DNA from: Cristatella mucedo | Taxonomy: Eukaryota > Bryozoa > Phylactolaemata > Cristatellidae | Reading direction: 5' to 3' | NCBI GenBank assembly: GCA_009760855.2 | Contig: WPIO01000008.1 | Location: forward strand, 821,501-885,500 | Length of the DNA stretch: 64,000 nucleotides | In this document: in pieces, positions 1 through 46,984 of the stretch | Layout of the letters: the number at the start of each line of letters is the position of its first letter | Numbering within the stretch: position 1 is the first letter of the stretch | Notes under the pieces: model-generated | Database searches by the model: none | Seen by the model: only the letters and a program-made list of their open reading frames with translations | Told to the model about the DNA's origin: nothing | Made by a program: the position numbers and the translations under genes

Positions 1-490
1 TATAACTATATACGATGTACGATATACGATATACGATATACGATATAACTATACGATGTACGATATACGATATAACTATACGATGCACGATATACGATAT
101 AACTATACGATGTACGATATACGATATAACTATACGATGCACGATATACGATATAACTATACGATGTACGATATACGATATAACTATACGATGTACGATA
201 TACGATATAACTATACGATGTACGATATACGATATAACTATACGATGTACGATATACGATATAACTATACGATGTACGATATACGATATAACTATACGAT
301 GTACGATATACGATATAACTATACGATGTACGATATACGATATAACTATACGATGTACGATATACGATATAACTATACGATGCACGATATACGATATAAC
401 TATACGATGTACGATATACGATATAACTATACGATGTACGATATACGATATAACTATACGATGTACGATATACGATATAACTATACGATG
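1..490. repeat. 27-bp tandem satellite running off the left edge
   Basis: About 17-18 head-to-tail copies of a 27-bp unit are built from CGATATA/CGATGTA-like half units, with only a few T/C changes (GATGTA versus GATGCA). Because 27 is a multiple of three, two frames stay open and appear as 150-residue proteins with a 9-residue period. These are artefacts. The array ends at about 490 in unrelated sequence. Confidence 0.95.
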
Positions 491-1351
491 AAAAGCTGAC
501 GTTTGCACTCCGTGAATCATGTAGAATATGGCGGTTTTTTTTACGAGTCTCAGCTTGGATTTAAGCAGAAAAACGTGCTAATGAAATCGTGGATTTCCCA
601 AAAAATACTACACTCTCAACAACGATGGTGACGACCTGAGAGAAATATCTCAAGCCTTTACATGGGATTTAGAGGTCAACCTTCCCCTGAAAGCTGCTCA
701 GCTTTGACCTTTAGATGTGGCCTACTGAAAGAGGCTGATCGAGGTAGAGCTTCTGCTGTTTTTTCTTGATCTCTCAGCAGCATTTAATGCAATTCGGTGC
801 AGGGACGGCTCTCAGCTTAGCCGCAACTGATGCCCTAGCCTTAGTCAGCTTAGTTAGAGCGCTTAGAACAAAACCGGTAGCACGGATAGAAACCAAGTAG
901 AACCGCGGGGCGGTGACCAGTGTGCCAACTGCGAGCGGGGCGAGGGCATTATCTGACAAGAGAGGTCCACCTACTCAGGTGAGCACGGAGCTTTGGGAAG
1001 ACAAGGCCAAGGTCACACCTCAAGGCCAAGGTCACACCTCGGCTCTAGGATTCTCTGAATTACGTAAAATGCAGCCTGTCGGCAACCGTAAGTTTGTAAG
1101 AAAACTCTCCAGCGTAATTTCGCTCTGTCCTCGTTGCTTCGCAGAACTACTGTCGGAGGCGCCTGCCGGCTACTGTAGTGCACACTCGATGCTCTTCATT
1201 CCACGCTAATTAGCTTGACCGCCACCAGAGCGTTTCTAAGGACACTCTGCGTTACCGAAGGTCCTCTCAGATTGAAACCGCTTCGGCTGTTGCCCCTTCT
1301 TTTCACTGCGGACTTTGGGCCGAGATAGACTCGATTGAACTGCTCCGAGTA

Positions 1352-1396
1352 TTGGTTGCAGGTTGCAGGTTGCAGGTTGCAGGTTGCAGGTTGCAC
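1352..1396. repeat. (GGTTGCA)n heptamer array
   Basis: About six perfect copies of GGTTGCA in a row. Confidence 0.9.
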
Positions 1397-1734
1397 ACGT
1401 GCGTGCAAAGCACTTTTTTTTCCGCTGCCGCTCCCGCTTGCTCGGTGCAGGTTCTCTCACAGGGTTTTCTCACCTCGGTCACTTTGCTTTCAAATCTAGA
1501 ATTTCTTATTTTTCTTTGCTCAAGATATGAACATATGCCCTATGGATACTAGTTGAGCCTGAAAAGTCTAAAAGACTGAGAGTCCTGCTCTGCTGGCTTT
1601 CTAAAACGGCAGGCGGAACATGACGCTCATTTTGTGCTCGAAGATTGCAAACAGCCGCCGACTGCTGCTGCCACAAAGACTCTGCGCTGGCGTGACAGAT
1701 GACCTCCCAAATGACCGGTCGTCGAGCTGGTCGG

Positions 1735-2010
1735 TAGCGCGACCGAGCAGCAAGTCTGCTGGCTCCGACACCAAGCACTTTATTCTGCAGACCACGCCGG
1801 CCGAGCGCAGTCTAAGCACTCTAGTTGGCTGCCGGGGTCAAGGGATTGAGACCCTCCCCCCTGTACTCCTTCGACAGCCCTTAAATTCCATGCATGCATT
1901 GTTTTTGCACTGTAGAGCCATCATTCGTTCCGAACCCGCCCGACAGCTGGCGGCAGTTTGTGTAAGATGGATGTCCCCACGGATGCCGCCAATTTATGGA
2001 TTTTGGCCGG
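1735..2010 (+). repeat. Unclassified dispersed repeat R, copy 1
   Basis: This stretch is clearly related to 58367-58670 in the same orientation. Shared landmarks are a 'ctggctccgacacca(a/c)gcacttta' type start, then TTCCATGCATGCA, a segment read as Phe-His-Ala-Cys, and GATGCCGCCA near the end. No family was recognised and no flanking duplication was established. Confidence 0.6.
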
Positions 2011-3266
2011 ACTGGCGAGTCATCTGCCAAGAGCCCTTGTTTGCCCCTCCACAGCTCGAGAGCCTGCTGCTGCTAAGGCAGTCTGAGCCCTCTTACGGTC
2101 TCCTCCCAGTGCTCGAAGGCTACTGGGTCATTTTCTGCCACCGCTGGATACATGGATGAACGCCTACTTAACAGGATACTACTAATAATAGTTATAATAA
2201 CTCCCAGCGTACTAATAAAATCCGCTATTCTCTGATTGTGTTTTTTTTAGGACCAACGTGATGCTTGGAGTAAAGCTCCGTTCAGCCACCAGTCTGCGAT
2301 AAGATTGGAGATTGACTTCCTTCGGACTATTGCTGACAACGTAGATCTTACAGTTCCAGGAAAAACTTTGAATAATGCCATCAGAAGGTATCAGCCTTTC
2401 CTTATAAGTCGACGTTGATCGATCCAATGCTCTAAATATTGATTTAAAAATTTAGAATACGATATATAAATATTTAAAAGTGCTGGGTGAGAACCTTTAC
2501 GACTTCGTGCAAACATGAAATGTGAAGGTTATATCAATTATTTAAGAAAAAAGAATGCTTAAGCTTATGCAGCACAGTGATTTTAGCTAAATTGCTCTCG
2601 GGTGTGGGAGAGCAGAATGTTGACAGAAGATTTTAGGGCCAGCCGATATAGTTCACGTCCTGTTGTGGTGTAGCGAAATTATTAAAACCGGTCTCTATCG
2701 TTTCCAAACCGCAACGTCAAACTGTCAAATAATTTAAGGAGACTTTCTCTTGGCAAACATCATAATTTACTTGTTTGATAAAATCTGTTTTATCATTTTT
2801 TTCAAATTAGTTTGGTTGGACTGTAATAGGCACTGGAGATGTTTTCATCAAGGGCAACAAAATCAAAAGGCTTTGGTACAGCATCGGGGATGTATAGCTG
2901 CACTAATTGTTGATGTAAAGGCCATGAAAACTTAGCACGTGCGTCTATATGTGCTTGTGAGCCCGCTGTATTACCACGACCAGCTTTGAAGCGCAGCACA
3001 ACTGTAAACATGATGAGAGAACAAAGCTGTAATTTTTATTAGTCAAATTTCATGCTTTTACACGTGTAACTAAACGTGCAATGACTGAAGTTTAGCTTGA
3101 CTAAGTTCGTATGTGTAGCGTGCTTTTGTCACTGATAATAGCCGTGGCCCAATCGTTACTAGTACAAAAAATTTTGCGTGCACTCTGGAAAAAATACTAT
3201 TTATTACTAATATTTTCTATTGAAGATGGTAAAAAATTGTAATTTAAGCTGCCACTGCTTTAATTG

Positions 3267-3545
3267 TTACGTAATGTAATGTAATGTACGTCCTCTGTAA
3301 CTCCTCAAAGCCATAAAGACTATGTGAGTGTTACGCAGGAGAGTTTCTGTACAGGCACTCACAGCCTAAGCGGCTTTTGGCACGCATTCGGTAGCCAACT
3401 GACTTCGTCTCACACAACAAAGAAAAAGTGGGCAGCATAGCAGAGTCAGGAGAGCAGTTGAGGTAGTGAGTAGCATGGAAGTAGCAGCTCAGGACCGCTG
3501 AAAAGGATGAGCCATAGTTGGCAGCAAGAGAGTAGTTGTCTTCGC
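3267..3545 (-). mobile_element. LINE family 2, 3' tail fragment
   Basis: Minus-strand copy of the family 2 3' end. It starts with the simple tail (TAATG)n on the plus strand at 3267-3290 and continues through the segment shared with 26400-26610, 30420-30690, 46080-46290 and 48385-48665. Only non-coding 3' sequence is preserved. Confidence 0.7.
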
Positions 3546-3572
3546 GTAAGAATTTTGGAAGAGTTATGAGTA

Positions 3573-3863
3573 GTGGTTCACAATTTCAAAAAGCCTACTT
3601 GCAATAAATTGCATTACAATATTTACAGAAATTTCCGCAATATTTCCGTGAGTTTCCTTGAACATTTCATGAAATCTGAAAATTATATTGGCCAATCCGT
3701 TAACAAAATTATCTTGGCAGCTAAGGACTTCAACATTGTTGCAATAGAAAATCTTATACTCAGCGATGTTACGAGACGTGTATCACTGGCTTATGTGTCT
3801 GAAAATGGGTCTTCTACAGTATTGCGTAATCCAGACTCTAGGTATGTTAAAATAAATTCATAA
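3573..3863 (+). other. Open stretch just upstream of the GRDP gene, possible N-terminal exon
   Basis: A 96-codon frame contains a segment reading ILAAKDF, loosely like the start of GRDP proteins, where a helix precedes the Arg-Tyr-Glu...Trp-Leu-Pro-Leu segment. No donor in the phase needed by the exon at 4387 was found. It could be chance. Confidence 0.15.
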
Positions 3864-4386
3864 TGGCTGATCTAGCTTAAGAATGTCCGGGAAAAACCAT
3901 ACTGTTACTGCTGGATTTTATATCGGCGTCTAGAGTAGTCATTTTGGTTTAACACTCAGTATTTTGCTGGAATTACTCTGCAATGACAAAATTTTTAGCA
4001 GATTCATTTGCGATTGACCACTAAAACGCTGGAGGCAGTATCAATGCCTCGGGCCTCGCAGTTTTGTGACTATGCCCTTTACGAGACTGCCTGTTTTTTT
4101 TTTACTATGCCCCTGCTGGCTGGTTGCAGCGTGGAAGCTGTTGGCACACTAAAGTCACCCAGTGGGTGCACTAGATAACGTAGCAGACGCTGCACATCAA
4201 TTTTTTAAATTACAACTAAGCATTTGTATAGCTGCTTGAGAATAGTAATAATACCCCATCTGCATTTTTTTATGAGTCGAATGGCACTGCAACTTCCACG
4301 TATGTCCGGCGGCTTGGCCGAAACGTGGCCTGCATGGGTAGATTATCATGACTCGAGTCTGGCACTGTCCGTGCACCTTGCCGCAG

Positions 4387-16517
<12,131 letters not shown>

Positions 16518-16972
16518 AGGCGGTGGGGGCAGGACGGTGGTGACGAGCAGATATAGAGCACAATCGGCAGAGCATTCGGCAGTCTCACTCGCGAACGTCG
16601 CACCTCCGTTCATTTCCGACCACGCGAACGATAACGCCTAACCGCATTGGCGTGAGCTTACAGCAGCCATCTCCAAATAGAAGTGAACGGAACATATCCG
16701 CGACAGGAAGTGAATCGCTATACCGCGCAATGGACGAGAGCTCCGGGGCTAATAACTTGGCTCGAGCTCGAGCCGCCCGAAGTCTGCCCGCTGCCAAGCG
16801 CCGGAAGAGGCCGGAAGAGGCCGGAAGTCGCCATACGTGTGCGACGCATCCAGCAAGAGGAAACTTGAGCACATGGCCCAGACGACACAGTCACAAAGCA
16901 GCGAGGAGGCTCGGCACAGCGGTTATCCCTGCTACCACAGCGCGTTCGTAACAGAATGTTGGAAAAGGAGAA

Positions 16973-17815
16973 CAATAATAATAATACACTCGATAAAGCG
17001 CCCTCGGAGAGCTCAATCTCTTTTATAGGCACTTTACAATTACTGCAAAGGGAAACGTGACTGAATGGTGAGTGGTATCATGCTTGATAAACAGCAGTCA
17101 GCACGCAAGTGTGGTGAGTGGTAGCATGCAGTGTCAGCACGCTTAAGCACATACAGGATTAATCGCAGGGACCCACTAAAGGCTGTCATAAATAAATGCG
17201 TTTTTTAAGTTCTTTTTAAACGTAGTTAGGTCACGGGATGATGTGACGCTAGTCGGTAGTGAGTTCCAGGCTTTGGGAGCATGCGAAGTAAATGCATGAT
17301 CTCCAAAGGATTTGAGGCTTGTACAAAGTACAAGTGAACTGTTAGATTCTAAAAAGCGGGTGATACGATGCTTGGCCTGGTGAGGGAGTAGATCTGATAG
17401 GTAGGCCGGAGCCAAAGAATGAAGGGACCTAAAAGTGAGCGACAAAACCTTGAAGTCAATCCGTTGCTTGACTGATAGCCAGTGCAGGTCGGCGAGAAGT
17501 GGTGTGATGTGGCAACTTCGACGCTCACGACAGACAAGCCTGGCTGCAGAGTTTTGCACCAGCTGTAAGCGCCTGATTGCACATGCCGGTAGGCCAGCAA
17601 GCAGTGAGTCACAGAAGTCAAGGCGGGATGTCACAAATGCGTAGACCATTTTAAATGTTGTATCCTTATCTAGACAAGCCCGAATTTTAGCAATGTTATG
17701 TAGCTGAAAGTAGGCAGACGACTGCGGAGCTGCTGTGGTCGTCTAGCGAGAGGTCACTTTGGAACATGACACCTAGATTTCAAGCTGATTCAACAGGAGA
17801 TATGCTGGCGTAGTC
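16973..17815 (-). mobile_element. LINE family 1, 5'-truncated, C-terminal part fairly intact
   Basis: Starts at the plus-strand left end with (AAT)n and the family tail. The minus frame at 17176-17649 reads the C-terminal block without stops: LDFCDSLLAGLPACAIRRLQ, HITPLLADLHWL, LLPHQAKHRITRF, KSFGDHAFTSHAPKAWNSLP and TTFKKNLKNAFI. It is the best-preserved copy of this region in the window. Confidence 0.85.
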
Positions 17816-18569
17816 GCAGAGCAACGAATCCATTCGCTAATAGATTGACACTTATCGCTTCAAGCCAGTTACTGAACTGAGGAGAATTCCTCCGTTGACT
17901 TGTGCCGCTCTCCCTCTAAAATAAAGTCCAACTTTCAAGCCGAGGTTGAGCTCCCTACAGCGAGCAGACGAAAGACAAAAAGGACCTCCAAAAGGCATCC
18001 GAAAGAGCTCTCGCTGAGTCCCGACGGCGAAACGAACGGGTCTGCGTCCCGCACAGCTCCGACAGATTCGACAATGCCTGCTGTAAAGCGCGATGTCTAG
18101 AAAGCATAAATATTTTTTCTAAAATTTCCTTCCGGCAACGCCCAATTTGTAGCTGACCTGCTAAGAGTACGTAAACCGTTTAGTACAAGGTAGTCGTTTT
18201 GAACAATGAGAGGAGAGTCTCGGTGCGGCAGGCGCTTACTAGCTCTTACTACGGTAACTAATGGTTACCACGCTTCAGATGAAGTTACGGTTCACTGCAG
18301 TGTAGTCATTTAGTATGGAATACTGATATTTCAAAAAGATTTCTACAATAGTTTGCTTACGGCCATGCCCTTAACCATGGCACCACATTGGCCCCGGATA
18401 TAGGGCATACATGCATCGCTCTTCGGAGTCAGCCTTGCTACGGATACAACGAGTTCCTAGCGAACTAGTAACTATAGCAGACTTGGGTATTTGTTCTACT
18501 TGTTTTCTGGATCTTTTGGCAGCATTCGCTACCGGCTGATCGCATAGTGTCACGTGTCATGTTGAAAAG

Positions 18570-18960
18570 GCATTGCACTGGCATCGCTGTAGTGCAATGG
18601 GGTCAAGGTCGTATCTAGCGCTAGACTTTAGGGCATTGATGTCAACGGGCAGCAGTTATCCCAAGAGCCGTCGTTACAAGTTCGTGGCACTCCACATATC
18701 TGTGCTGGGGCCACTTCATTTCATGATTCATACTTTCCCTCTGGCCGATATATTTGCCAAGCACAATACGGTTTTATTTTTATGCAGACGATAGATATGC
18801 TCTGATGCCTGTCCTGTGCTGTGCAATAAGACACTTAACAGTTGCAACAAAAATCTGCAGCTGGGCTTGTAGACAGCGAACGTGGCAATGTCACACTACC
18901 AATTCAAACTGACCTACACTTTCTCCATATCTCCTGAATTGACATTTGAAACCCGACTGA
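18570..18960 (+). mobile_element. LINE family 1 RT fossil
   Basis: Heavily decayed. TLPLAD-like and YADD-like pieces are visible near 18735-18795, followed by C-terminal scraps. Just downstream, at 18975-19042, is a perfect tandem duplication of a 33-34 bp unit. Confidence 0.5.
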
Positions 18961-19177
18961 AAACCGACATGGTCTTAGAAGTTTCTTCTCGGCAAGAGTG
19001 GAGTGCATTTTAGAAGTTTCTTCTCGGCAAGAGTGGAGTGCACTTATCGTACTTGGGGGTGCTAAAACTGTGCATGTTACCACTAACCAGTGGACATGCT
19101 ATCTTTCTAGAACATTCCAAGATCAGTGACTGAGATTTGTTTCTCTTGCGGCGCTACGTACATTTTTTATCCTTAGT

Positions 19178-19244
19178 ATTATATATTATATATTATATAT
19201 TATATATTATATATTATATATTATATATTATATATTATATATTC
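19178..19244. repeat. (TTATATA)n heptamer array
   Basis: About nine copies of a 7-bp AT unit. Confidence 0.9.
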
Positions 19245-19990
19245 CTTAGTATTGACGAGAAAGTAACGGTTTTCAGGCACGCATAAAAACTTGTGAAGAA
19301 GACATCGAGAACGTTTCTTCGTTATCAAGTGAGTGAGCGGTGAATATCCGAAGTTGCTATAAGGTTGTCGGAAGTCATGCGGCGAGTATGAAGCTCGTTC
19401 ATTGTACAAGCAAATGGCCGAGCTTGCCGACCCACCAGCCCTGGCAACGTCGCCCATGTTCGGCCTAAGAATGTATCGGGAGATCGCTAGGCAGCAAGTA
19501 CACGGCGGCAAGCTGTATGAGAAACAGCTCACTGCTGTAGGTGCACACGTGACACCCCCACGTGAATCAAGTTCTAAAGCGTGCATTTTTCTGCCACACC
19601 CGACGGATTGCTCCGAATAATAAACGCCAAAAACACGGCAAATGCGGCAGCTTTTCGTGTTTCGCATCGTGTGACCCGCATTTGCGATGGCCACGAGGAC
19701 TCGGTACTCGGGCAAGAACGACACAGATAGATACCGCAGATCGGCATTTCGCAATATGCCAGCCCCCAAGTACTCGAACACTTGCTGACGCACAGGCGAC
19801 AGTCCAAAAATGACACTTCGAGCATTAGCCATACAACTTTGAATGCCACGATACTATAGGCTTTCGGAGAACGGTTTGCCTATTCTCGAAACCTCGCGAC
19901 GGGCAGCCATCAAGCCGAGTGGCCACTTCGTGGTTGTCTTCATATCGACTTCGTACGTGGCCGCATGGCCTTCGCTGGACGCTACTGCCT
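19221..19990 (-). pseudogene. Unidentified coding-like segment with one in-frame stop
   Basis: On the minus strand one frame runs from about 19990 with EGHAATYEVDMKTTTKWPLG and ARREVSRIGKPFSES. It hits a single TAG near 19857, resumes with an ATG at 19832 and reads MANARSVIFGLSPVRQQVFE, LGAGILRNADLRYL and FLPEYRVLVAIANAG, then continues less convincingly to 19221, where it enters an AT array. Residue composition looks like real protein over about 100 codons either side of the stop. I do not recognise the family. Decayed gene, unusual stop or a missed splice are all possible. Confidence 0.35.
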
Positions 19991-20034
19991 ACGCAGGCTT
20001 GTAAAAATTCTTTTCATCTTAAATGTCACATTTA

Positions 20035-20232
20035 CTAGGTTAGACCGAGCGGTCGGTCATCTATCCGCTGGAGTCGACGCGTTGCGGAACTATTTGCTAT
20101 CTCAAAAAGTTTCTTAACGCTGCTACTTCGTCGTACGGCAGGCCACAGCCGATCTCCAAAACTCACCGACCTTTGAGCTTTTGACCTTTGAGGTCTTTTT
20201 CCATTGACCCGACGACGCCCTCTATCGCTCAT
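20035..20232 (-). CDS. Small unidentified ATG-initiated frame upstream of the previous segment
   Basis: 65 codons from ATG, rich in Arg/Ser/Lys (QRSKAQRSVSFGDRLW, KKLFEIANSSATRRL), ending at TAG next to a GTAAAT. It lies just upstream, on the same strand, of the unidentified segment at 19.2-20.0 kb and could be a first exon of the same gene, but no in-phase junction was found. Confidence 0.2.
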   Translation of the reverse strand: MSDRGRRRVNGKRPQRSKAQRSVSFGDRLWPAVRRSSSVKKLFEIANSSATRRLQRIDDRPLGLT

Positions 20233-20727
20233 CGACTCTCGCTTCCGTTTGATTCAACCGTAACCACGAGACTATCGCTTCTCTTCTCAGTGGGTCACCA
20301 GACGCGACCTTAGCCTTGGCCTAAGTCTGCATTATACGACCATCGCTCACCTCACTTAAGTGGTTTATTTATTACAGAGGCCCAATCAACGACTCATAAT
20401 TTTTTCTGGATTCCGATTTATAGCATCAACAATGGACCTGTCCTGCACAAGTTTGCATTACATAGATACATATACAAGCGAGCCTAACGAGCCATAAACA
20501 GGCTCATTAAGGTCTCTCGTTAACTCTCACAACTCTCGGGCAGCTAGTGCTGTTGACATGGACGCTACATGGACGTCAGCAAACTCAATCATAATTGAAT
20601 GACGACAAAATTAGCCTAATAATATCTGTAGTTCGCACGAAATGCGGATGCTGTTCCAAAAATTACTTTTCACTAGTTTTTACTAGTTGAACACACCGGC
20701 CCCAGACAAGACTACCTACTTTCAGAA

Positions 20728-21000
20728 ACAAAACATAAACAAAATTCGAACTGGCCTAGATAAGGATACCATACCACAGCCAAGCTGGCCGGCCCATTGG
20801 TTTTATCCGGTTATATTTCTTATATTAAACACTTGCAAGTCTTCCCGTCTGTTCAACAAGATGATCAGGCTTCGTACAACAGCCTGCACGATAGGCTTGT
20901 CAATGGCGAGCGTCCAAACTGCCACCTTACAGCAGCACGTCTCACCAGCCTGCACTACAATTTTAGCCCGCCGATATTACATTACCATGAACTCAGACTC
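20728..21000 (+). mobile_element. LINE family 1 fragment
   Basis: Decayed plus-strand piece around the DKDT segment that precedes the C-terminal block (AAAATTCGAACTGGCCTAGA, TAAGGATACCATACC). Confidence 0.55.
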
Positions 21001-21837
21001 CAACGGTCGACATTACTGACCCATGCGAGACTCCTCACACTTGACCATTGACCTTAACCAAGTCGGTCAAACACGGAAACGTCAAGGGCAGAACCGAACT
21101 GGTTTAATAAGTGCACGGCCACGAGTGTTTCTATGAGGAAGACTATTGTCTACCATTGAAAAAAGCGACAGGACCCAAGGATTTGCACGAAATGAATGGT
21201 GCACCTTTGGGAAAGGCCAACGATGTAATAGGAATGAACGAATCAAAACGCAGGCAAAATGGCTCACACAAAATATCGGCACGGTTTCACGGAGGTGGCA
21301 CTTCCGGCTACGCAGGAAGTAGAAGCCCCGTGAGCACACGGCAATCACACGGGCAATCAGGTGCAACGACCGCTCAGGTCCGTGACTACTAAGATGCTCG
21401 AAATAAAACACCGTAGCAGCTGGTATGGCCATACACACTCACGCGTGCACGCACGCACACATGCGCACACTAGCGCTCACACGACTAATATGTCAAAAGA
21501 CCATCGACCGATCGACTGGTACGATACCATATCGGAAAAGCATACGAAACGATGACGAAGCTCAGCAGGGCGATCAGTTCGGTCAGCGGGCGCTCAGCGA
21601 GGTGGGCAAAAGCCCGCACGAGAGTCTCGAGAGTCCAAAAAACCAAACAGCTGACAGAGCGTGCGATCGCCTCAGTTCGATTGGCCTGCCGTCGCCGAGA
21701 GCATCGCCGCCGTACGTGCAGACCTGTCACGTGTCTCCGGACGCTGGTGACACGTGACCGACGCCGGCTGCAATCCGGCAGCTCCCTCGCTTCCCGGGGG
21801 GGGGGGGGCACGGCGGCTTCGGATGCCGTCGCCTCTG

Positions 21838-44739
<22,902 letters not shown>

Positions 44740-44924
44740 CTGCAAGGCGTACGGAGTGCGAGCCAATGCGGAAGTTGGCATGAATGCAAGGAGCAACGTG
44801 AGTCCAGTGGCTGCGTAGCGCTGCACAGCCAGCCACCGCAGAAAGCCCAGCGGCGGCAGCAGCAGCGACGGCGGCAGCATTAGCAGCGGCACTGCTGCTT
44901 CATGAGAGAGGGTATAATATAATA

Positions 44925-45062
44925 TATAAAATAATTCATTTACATAGCGCCCCAAGAGAACTTAATCTCTATTCAGGCGCTTCACATATGCCTCGGGGCT
45001 CGAGCCCACGACCTCAGTCAGACCTTAGTCGGGGCGAGCACCTTAACCACTAGACCAAACCA
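44925..45062 (-). mobile_element. SINE1, near complete
   Basis: Read on the minus strand: TGGTCTAGTGGTTAAGGTG (box A), GGTCGTGGGCTCGAGCCC (box B), GAAGCGCCTGAATAGAGATT, AAGTTCTCTTGGGGCGCTAT and an A/T-rich end. It is the clearest SINE1 copy. It lies 186 bases upstream, on the transcribed strand, of the first located MCM10 exon. Confidence 0.8.
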
Positions 45063-46075
45063 GCTCGGCATGTTCGACGAGCCCCTTCACACCCTCCCAC
45101 CTGTGGCCGCTGGAGACCGTCCGGCAGGGCAGTTGCATGTGCACTTGCATGAAGGCTAACGCTAAGCACGTTGGCAGATGAATGGCAAAAAAGACGCTAG
45201 CCAACCACGTGAGCGCAAGCTGCGTCATCTCTTGCACGGGAGACGTGAAGGAAGCGTGCAAGGAAACAGGACATTCTGCATTTGCGCTATCTGCCGCCTT
45301 GCGGCAGCAAGAGAACGCCATTCCCTGCAGGGGAGGCACCGGCAGAGGACGCAAATGGCTTCGGGATGGCACCAAAGCTGCATTGACCGAACCCGAGCCC
45401 TGACAGTTCGATGAAAGCTACATGGGCCGAACCCGAGCCTTGACAGTTCGATGGAGCGCTGGCAGCAGTCCATTGACCTGAGCATCCTCTAAAGCCCTAT
45501 AAATACACGAGTGACAGCTAAGCAGGGGCACCGAGCAGGGTTGCCTCTGGTGTGGCCTCTGGTCTGGTGGGGTGTGGTGGGTGGCAGCCTCTGGCCATCT
45601 CGGGTAGGCTACCCACGAAGTGCCCAAGAAAGCTGAGCATTTTCAGACAAATGGCTGTCATCGCTCGTGGCCAAAAATAGCTGGGTTCTCCAGATGCCAG
45701 CATCCACTCAGACTGAAATGTCAACGTCAGCAATTCCCAGCCAATAAATAACCCGACCATGACACGATTTGTCAGGCAAGAAAAAAATGCATCGCTGTGA
45801 GCAGCCAGGGCAGGAAAGACCAGCATCGACGCCGAGGAGACGCCTGGCTATACATCCTGCTCAAAAGCCAAAGCCAGGCGTAGCAGCAGCACAGCCCGAA
45901 ATGGGCGTCGCGAAATGGGACACGGCTACCACGGCTAGATCACACTAGACTCACACTAGACTCCAGCCTTGGTTTAGGGACCGACCAGCAGCCATTCGTC
46001 GGCAACCAACCACTTATTCATAGAGAGAAGTTGCTAGCTGTGAAGCAGCATTGATGACGGAGGGATCGGCATTGC
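45063..46075. other. Region upstream of the first located MCM10 exon
   Basis: Expected to contain or lead to the missing MCM10 start exon; none was recognised. A tandem duplication of a ~36-bp unit (CCGAACCCGAGCC..TGACAG) is at about 45384-45455. Confidence 0.4.
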
Positions 46076-46290
46076 ATGCTACTCACTTCCTCAACTGCTC
46101 TCCTGACTCTCCTATGCTTCCCACTTTTTCTTTGTTGCGTGAGACGAAGTCTCTTGGCTACCGAATGCGTACCGAAAGCCACTTAGGCTGTGAGTGCGCT
46201 ATACAAAACTCTCCTGCGTAACACCCACATGGTCTTTAAGACTTTGTTGAGTTACAGACAGAGATACATTACATTACATTTACATTTAAG
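46076..46290 (+). mobile_element. LINE family 2 3' tail
   Basis: Very similar to 26400-26605 (CTACCGAATGCGTACCGAAA, CTCCTGCGTAACACCCACAT), ending in (ATTAC)n. Confidence 0.8.
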
Positions 46291-46330
46291 CCATCAATTG
46301 ACCTCTTAGACTGTATCTTTCTCTCTCCTA

Positions 46331-46341
46331 GTCTGTCTCAG

Positions 46342-46415
<74 letters not shown>

Positions 46416-46430
46416 TCTCTCTCCTGCACG
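46331..46430. repeat. (CT)n microsatellite
   Basis: About 45 CT units. Confidence 0.95.
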
Positions 46431-46984
46431 GCTATAAACAGCCTAGTCTTGCATAACGTAATGTCCTCTCAGTCGAGACTCGGTAAACGAATGTGGTCTC
46501 TGGTTGAAGATCTGGTTGAGCTCTCTTGCACACATCATGCTGCAGCATCCAAGTCTATTTTATCTACAATTGTCCAAGACTGCATAAATGCAATCCTTTT
46601 CTGTCGCCGAGGCAAGCAGCCATCGCCATATTCGCTCGCACGTCACGACGTTTCTTTGCTCGCTTGCTTGCCTGCAGCCTTCAGGCTAAGTTACCCACAC
46701 GATCGGCAGCAGTGGCTGCCGATAATGCATGATAATGACATCTGCAACGCACACCCTTACGGATGCCACCGTCACCAAAATCTTCTGTTTAGAATGTAAG
46801 AACCAACATACCAGCACCAACATCACCTTGCCATCTTACAGTTGACAGCTTCTACAGACAAGTCGTCGAAATGGCGTTGGCAGTTGCATGAGAACTTGCA
46901 ACTTAAAAAAACTGTATTGGTCAGTGCAATTCGATCCAGTTCCATTGCTCCGAAACACCTCACACCAGGTTTACTATTGCTACT

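Larger units (their letters stand above)
491..3266. other. Intergenic stretch, no gene recognised
   Basis: AT-rich DNA with no open frame of recognisable family. It contains a weak plus-strand fossil of LINE reverse transcriptase near 660-800 (the segment before the catalytic motif, ending in Leu-Ser-Ala-Ala-Phe-like sequence). It also has a direct duplication of a 19-bp unit at 1003-1039, the 7-bp array at 1352-1396 and the dispersed repeat at about 1735-2010. Nothing was seen in 2160-3266. Confidence 0.5.

Noticed and set aside
15-499. Two 150-residue open frames with a 9-residue period
   Set aside because: They are read through the 27-bp satellite, which lacks stops in two frames; no start context or conservation is expected.
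44925-45062. tRNA gene-like box A and box B
   Set aside because: The promoter boxes belong to a SINE with a LINE-like tail; there is no complete cloverleaf.
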